Source of the DNA: Actinacidiphila glaucinigra
GTDB taxonomy: Bacteria > Actinomycetota > Actinomycetes > Streptomycetales > Streptomycetaceae
NCBI RefSeq assembly: GCF_900188405.1
Contig: NZ_FZOF01000029.1
Location: 1 to 64,000, forward strand
Direction: 5' to 3'
Length of the DNA: 64,000 nucleotides
This document shows, one piece after another, positions 60,242 through 64,000 of this stretch (position 1 is its first letter; every line of letters begins with the position of its first letter). Position numbers and translations under genes: made by a program. The notes beneath the pieces were generated by a model. That model had not been told where the DNA came from. It saw nothing but the letters and a program-made list of their open reading frames with translations, and did not search any database.

Positions 60242-61103
60242 CGCCCGCACCCTCCGCCGCGTCGCCGGACACCCCGGCCTTCTTCGCCTGCTCGGCGCCG
60301 AGCCGGTCGATGTCCGCCGTGACGAACGTGACTCCCCCCAGCGCGTCCTGCGTGACCTTCGTCTTCTCGGCCTCGTCGGCGCCGACGGCGTGCCGTACGG
60401 TCGCGGCCACCGTCACCGGGCCGAGGCGGTGTTTGAACCAGTCGAAGCGGCGGGGCTTCCCGTCGCCGTCCACCACGTACTCGCCGAACTCGGCGAGGTC
60501 GTCGTCGGAGGTGGCGGTCCGCTGCTCGTCGTACGGGTCGCCCCGCGAGGTCATGCCCTGCACCCGCTCCGTGGCGTTCAGCTGCTGCCTGGGACAGCGC
60601 AGCGGTTCCTCCAGCGACACCGCCATGTCCCGGCGCGCGCCCACCACCGAGGTGTGCACGGTCACCGTCAGGGACACGAAGACCGGGCCCTTGCCGTCGG
60701 TGTCCGGCCGGACGAAGGAGCGTGTCAGGCTGGCCAGCACGGTGCCCGCGAGCGGTTCGCGCCGCCACACGCAGTCCTCGCCCAGTACCGTCCAGGTGCC
60801 CGGGCCGGTCTCGTACGGGTCCCGCTTGCGGTACCCGGGGCCGAAGAAGTCCGGCCGCACGGTCAGTCCCCGGACGAACGCGGCCGCCTGCGCCCGGGTC
60901 CTGGGCGCCGCGCTCTCGGCCAGCGTGTACGCGTCGTTCACCGCCGACGCCGACGGGGCCGGACTCGCACCGCTCCGCCCGCTCGGGCCCGCCCCCGCCG
61001 AGGTCGCGGTGCCCTCACCCGGCGTTCCCTCGCTCGTGCACCCCGCCAGCAGCAGCGCACCCGCCGCCGCGAGCAGGACCGGTCTGCGTCCGCCCACTCC
61101 CAA
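60234..61103 (-). CDS. Lipoprotein of unknown function upstream of the sensor kinases
   Basis: A 289-residue secreted lipoprotein: signal peptide with lipobox LLLAGC (Cys22), a Ser/Ala/Pro-rich linker to about residue 55, then a globular domain of about 220 residues with two Cys (EDCVWRREPL, LRCPRQQL) that may form a disulfide. I do not recognise the family with certainty; the globular part slightly recalls PknH-type extracellular domains. It overlaps the kinase gene by 8 bp, so it is the first gene of a three-gene operon and may present or bind the ligand sensed by the kinases. Confidence 0.85.
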   Translation of the reverse strand: MGVGGRRPVLLAAAGALLLAGCTSEGTPGEGTATSAGAGPSGRSGASPAPSASAVNDAYTLAESAAPRTRAQAAAFVRGLTVRPDFFGPGYRKRDPYETGPGTWTVLGEDCVWRREPLAGTVLASLTRSFVRPDTDGKGPVFVSLTVTVHTSVVGARRDMAVSLEEPLRCPRQQLNATERVQGMTSRGDPYDEQRTATSDDDLAEFGEYVVDGDGKPRRFDWFKHRLGPVTVAATVRHAVGADEAEKTKVTQDALGGVTFVTADIDRLGAEQAKKAGVSGDAAEGAGDE

Positions 61104-61120
61104 GCCACCCCATCACAGTC

Positions 61121-61144
61121 GTCGCACCGTCGCACCGTCGCACC
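61121..61144. repeat. Three tandem copies of GTCGCACC
   Basis: GTCGCACC occurs three times without gaps at 61121-61144, followed by a degenerate fourth copy (GTCTCGCC). It lies 18 bp upstream of the lipoprotein start. It may be slippage-prone or a multi-site binding region. Confidence 0.8.
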
Positions 61145-61311
61145 GTCTCGCCGAACACCGTTCGCCGCTTGCCGCGCGCACATGCCATCCTGCGCCAACT
61201 GGTGCTGCCAGACCATGAGTTGAGTCGAACCGTGACCCCTCGACCACGACTCGGTGACACTTTCGGCGAGCCGGAGACCTCCGGCCCTCCGGAAGGCACC
61301 TGCCGTCCGTC

Positions 61312-61893
61312 CTACGGACGCGCGGTGACGGACTCCCGCAGCGGCCCGTTCGCCCAGCGGGCCGCCTCCTCCCGGCTCCGGAGGCGCACGACCGTCAACT
61401 CCGGTCGCTCCACCAGCAGTCGCCGCACCCGCGCCGCCGTCTCGCCGTGGGTGTTCCACGCCCAGCGGACGATGTGCTCGCGGTCGGTGAGGACCGTCCA
61501 CAGGGGTGGCTCGACGTTGCCGTTCCACAGGGCCTGCCGGCGCAGGCGGCGCACCAGGGTGCGCCGGACCACCTGGCGCATGACGCGGCGCCGGGGCAGG
61601 TCGAGCCAGAGCAGCAGGTCGGCGCGGGCGGCGAGGTGGGCGCGCACCGCGCCGTACTGCCACTCGGTCACCCAGGCGGGTTCGGCGCTGAAGCGATGGA
61701 CGTCGGCCTCGAAGGAGGGGCGCCTGGTCCAGCCGGGGCCGTGGAAGAGCGCGTCGATCTCCACGTGCGGCACCCGCAGGGCGGCGGCGACACGGGCGGC
61801 GAGCGTCGTCTTGCCCGCGCCGGACGTGCCGGCGACGAGCACCCGCCGCGGACGGTGGGGCAGTGGATCGGCCGGTCCCAGGAGTGGCACCAC
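61312..61893 (-). CDS. P-loop NTPase, adenylate-kinase-like (FlaR/topology-modulation type)
   Basis: A protein of about 193 residues with a Walker A motif VLVAGTSGAGKTTLAARVA near the N-terminus, followed by VEIDALFHGPGW and a LLLWLDLPRRRVMRQVVRRTL segment typical of small kinase-like P-loop proteins (named after the FlaR DNA-topology protein, or described as AAA/adenylate kinase-like). The substrate is unknown. The start is uncertain: adjacent GTG codons at 61893 and 61890 fit the domain, but no good ribosome site is present. It is divergent from phoD. Confidence 0.85.
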   Translation of the reverse strand: MVPLLGPADPLPHRPRRVLVAGTSGAGKTTLAARVAAALRVPHVEIDALFHGPGWTRRPSFEADVHRFSAEPAWVTEWQYGAVRAHLAARADLLLWLDLPRRRVMRQVVRRTLVRRLRRQALWNGNVEPPLWTVLTDREHIVRWAWNTHGETAARVRRLLVERPELTVVRLRSREEAARWANGPLRESVTARP

Positions 61894-62118
61894 GCCACGG
61901 TAGCAACGCCGTCTGCGGCCATCGCACCGGCCGGCGTCGTGCCGGCCGCCCGGGGTGCCCGGAGGCCGTGGACCCGGTCCTGACGGGCCCTCCGGGCGAC
62001 CGGCGTGCGCCGGGAGGCCCCCCGCCCCGGCGGCGACGGCCTCCCGACACGTGGTGGTCACCCACCCTTCCCGGCGCCGACACCCGCCCGGTCACGGGGC
62101 GCTGCACGATCTTGGAAC

Positions 62119-64000
62119 GTGACTACCAGCCCTGCCCTGCGCACCCTCGACCGCCGCCGGTTCCTCGCCCTCGCGGGCGGCACCTTCGGCGTCCTGGCCG
62201 CGGGCCAGTTGACCGAGGCGCTCACCGCGCGCGCCGCGGAACTGGACCCCGCGCCCTTCTCGCTCGGCGTCGCCTCCGGCGACCCGGACCACCACAGCGT
62301 CGTCCTGTGGACCCGTCTGGTGCCCGACCCGCTCGACGCGGAGACCGGCGGCATGCCCGCGACGCCCGTCGAGGTGCGGTGGGAGGTGGCGAAGGACGAG
62401 TCCTTCGGGAAGGTCGTCGCGAGCGGCTCGGTGACGGCGCTGCCCGAGTCCGCGCACACCGTGCACGTCGTCGTGGACGACCTGGCCCCCGACCGCTGGT
62501 ACTGGTACCGCTTCCAGTACGGCGAGGTCCGCAGCCGCACCGGCCGCACCCGCACCATGCCGCCGCCCGGGGCGAAGGCCGACCGGATGCGGTTCGCGTT
62601 CGTCTCGTGCCAGTCGTGGACCGGCGGCGCCTACCCCGCCTACCGCGACCTGGCGGAGCAGGACCTCGACTTCGTCCTCCACCTCGGCGACTACATCTAC
62701 GAGACGACGGGCGGCAGCCTCACCGAGTTCCGCCGGCTGCACGCCCTCTACAAGACCTCGCCCGAACTGCGCGCGGCGCACGCCCGGTTCCCGTTCTTCG
62801 TCACCTGGGACGACCACGAGGTCCAGAACAACTACGCGGCGGACGTGCCGGGCGGCGCCGGCGACGGCCGCCCCTTCCTGGAGCGCCGCGGCAACGGCTA
62901 CCAGGCGTACTACGAGCACCTGCCGCTGCGGCCGGAGCAGCGGCCCACCGGCCCGGACGCCCTGATGTACCGTCAGGTGCGGTTCGGGAAGCTCGCCGAG
63001 TTCAGCGTGCTCGACACCCGCCAGTACCGCACGGACCAGGCGTACGGGGACGGGCGCAAGGAGCCGGGTCCCGAGGTGTGGAACCCGGAGCGCACGATGA
63101 CCGGTCCGGAGCAGGAGAAGTGGCTGCTCGGCAACCTGGACCACTCCAAGGCGCGGTGGAACGTCATCGCCCAGCAGACCATCATGGCCGCCTTCGACTA
63201 CGACCTCGGTCCGGGGAAGATCGTCAACCTCGACCAGTGGGACGGGTACGCGGGTGCCCGCGCCCGCATCCTCGACTTCCTCGCCGACCGCGACGTCGCC
63301 AACCCGGTCGTCCTGAGCGGCGACTGGCACACGCACTGGGTCAACGACCTCAAGACCGACTTCGACGACCCCCGCTCCCCCGTCGTCGCCACCGAGTTCG
63401 TCGGCACGTCGATCTCCTCCGGCGCCGGATGGGACGCGGACGTCCGCGCGGGCCTCGTCGCCAACCCGCACGTGAAGTTCTACAACGGCACCTACCGCGG
63501 CTACGTGATGTGCGACGTGACGCCCGACCGCTGGCGTGCCGATCTGCGCATCGTCCTCAAGGGCGACGACGCCGCCTCCCCCGCCTTCACCATCGCCGCC
63601 TTCGAGGTCCGCGACGGGCTCCCCGGGGCCCGTCGGATCGACGCCGGCGACGGGCTGGTGGGCCGGATCACCGACAAGGTGACCGGGAAGCCGGCCGCCA
63701 ACGTCCAGGTGACGGTCACGGCGGAGGACGGCACCCGGTTCGCGGCCGTCACCACCGACACCACCGGCGAGTACCTGGCGTTCGCGCCGCCCGGCCGGTA
63801 CTCGGTCGCCGTCAACGGCGTCGGCTACGAGCCGGGGACCGCCACGGCCACCGTGCGGGCGGGGGTGCAGACCCGGGGCGACGTCGCCCTGACGCGTGCC
63901 GCCGTACGGGCCGGCACCGGCCGTCCGGTGCCGGGGCCGCAGTCGCAGGCGGCGGCCACGGACGTCACACTGTCCAACGGGATGCTGTCGCTGGCCGTTT
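62119..64000 (+). CDS. phoD: PhoD-type alkaline phosphatase with C-terminal extension, 3' end outside the window
   Basis: The frame is open from the GTG at 62119 to the right edge (627 residues). A Tat signal (DRRRFLALAGG) is followed by the PhoD N-terminal domain (PFSLGVASGDPDHHSVVLWTR, in part) and the metallophosphatase core (HLGDYIYE, FVTWDDHEVQNNYA, VVLSGDWHTHWVND), with the iron/calcium ligands Asp, Cys in FVSCQSW, and His/Asp present. The core ends near residue 515. A carboxypeptidase-regulatory-like beta domain follows (GRITDKVTGKPAANVQVTV) and then a new domain begins (TDVTLSNGMLSLAV). Ordinary PhoD proteins stop near 550, so this one is a fusion. It releases phosphate from extracellular esters. 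Confidence 0.93.
   Translation, partial: MTTSPALRTLDRRRFLALAGGTFGVLAAGQLTEALTARAAELDPAPFSLGVASGDPDHHSVVLWTRLVPDPLDAETGGMPATPVEVRWEVAKDESFGKVVASGSVTALPESAHTVHVVVDDLAPDRWYWYRFQYGEVRSRTGRTRTMPPPGAKADRMRFAFVSCQSWTGGAYPAYRDLAEQDLDFVLHLGDYIYETTGGSLTEFRRLHALYKTSPELRAAHARFPFFVTWDDHEVQNNYAADVPGGAGDGRPFLERRGNGYQAYYEHLPLRPEQRPTGPDALMYRQVRFGKLAEFSVLDTRQYRTDQAYGDGRKEPGPEVWNPERTMTGPEQEKWLLGNLDHSKARWNVIAQQTIMAAFDYDLGPGKIVNLDQWDGYAGARARILDFLADRDVANPVVLSGDWHTHWVNDLKTDFDDPRSPVVATEFVGTSISSGAGWDADVRAGLVANPHVKFYNGTYRGYVMCDVTPDRWRADLRIVLKGDDAASPAFTIAAFEVRDGLPGARRIDAGDGLVGRITDKVTGKPAANVQVTVTAEDGTRFAAVTTDTTGEYLAFAPPGRYSVAVNGVGYEPGTATATVRAGVQTRGDVALTRAAVRAGTGRPVPGPQSQAAATDVTLSNGMLSLAV

Noticed and set aside
61121..61144. 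CRISPR-like array
   Set aside because: Contiguous 8-bp repeats without spacers; no cas genes in the window.
1..64000. Integrated element or prophage
   Set aside because: No integrase, transposase, att repeats, phage structural genes or shift in base composition was noticed.

Overview
The window looks like chromosomal DNA of a Streptomyces or close relative. Third codon positions are almost all G or C, GTG starts and 4-bp start/stop overlaps are common, secreted proteins often carry Tat signals, and several proteins are very close to Streptomyces families, notably a two-domain laccase that I recognise as SLAC-like. I see no rRNA, tRNA, CRISPR array, transposase or integrase, and no polyketide or peptide synthase cluster. 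The content is accessory in character: secreted hydrolases, redox-stress enzymes, one-component regulators and sensor kinases.

Layout. 1-4 kb: the start of a solute-binding lipoprotein gene and a large secreted zinc carboxypeptidase. 4.2-9.3 kb: a tightly overlapping five-gene operon (patatin-like lipase, macrolide-type glycosyltransferase, small membrane protein, membrane-anchored serine hydrolase, TetR regulator) preceded by a MarR gene. 9.4-15.4 kb: an extra signal peptidase II, an HxlR regulator divergent from an Old Yellow Enzyme, a FUSC membrane protein and a CrtI-like FAD oxidoreductase. 15.4-24.4 kb: two paralogous GAF-PAS-GAF-SpoIIE phosphatases flanking hemerythrin, OsmC, a double NTF2-fold protein, a sigma-like protein lacking region 4, an ECF sigma factor and a cupin. 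24.5-26.5 kb: an AhpD-like enzyme, an ECF41/SigJ-type sigma factor and an Rrf2 regulator. 26.9-34.1 kb: a 1259-residue subtilase, a second hemerythrin, WrbA, a MarR remnant and an MFS exporter.

34.2-42.7 kb holds the most unusual proteins. One is an 817-residue protein with an ADP-ribosylglycohydrolase domain, a phosphatase-like domain whose catalytic Cys is Ser, and a decayed second glycohydrolase domain. Next to it is a secreted set: a cupredoxin/Ig-repeat/DUF1080 protein translationally coupled to a ThuA/sugar-dehydrogenase fusion, divergent from the laccase across a near-perfect 22-bp palindrome. 42.7-51 kb: a frameshifted HEAT-repeat remnant and its intact paralogue, a GNAT enzyme, an SDR, and a MarR-controlled operon of two luciferase-like oxidoreductases plus an F420-NADP reductase-like protein. 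51-55.9 kb: a GntP-type permease, CaiB-type CoA-transferase, HMG-CoA lyase and IclR regulator, consistent with uptake and cleavage of an organic acid. 55.9-61.1 kb: two tandem Ser/Thr kinases, each fused to an extracytoplasmic substrate-binding domain, behind a lipoprotein gene. 61.3-64 kb: a P-loop kinase-like protein and a Tat-exported PhoD phosphatase that runs off the end.

Recurring themes are redox or electrophile defence (OYE, OsmC, hemerythrins, AhpD, WrbA, Rrf2), secreted degradation of polymers, and signalling by protein phosphorylation and dephosphorylation. Functions are assigned from motif recognition by eye; no database search was run.
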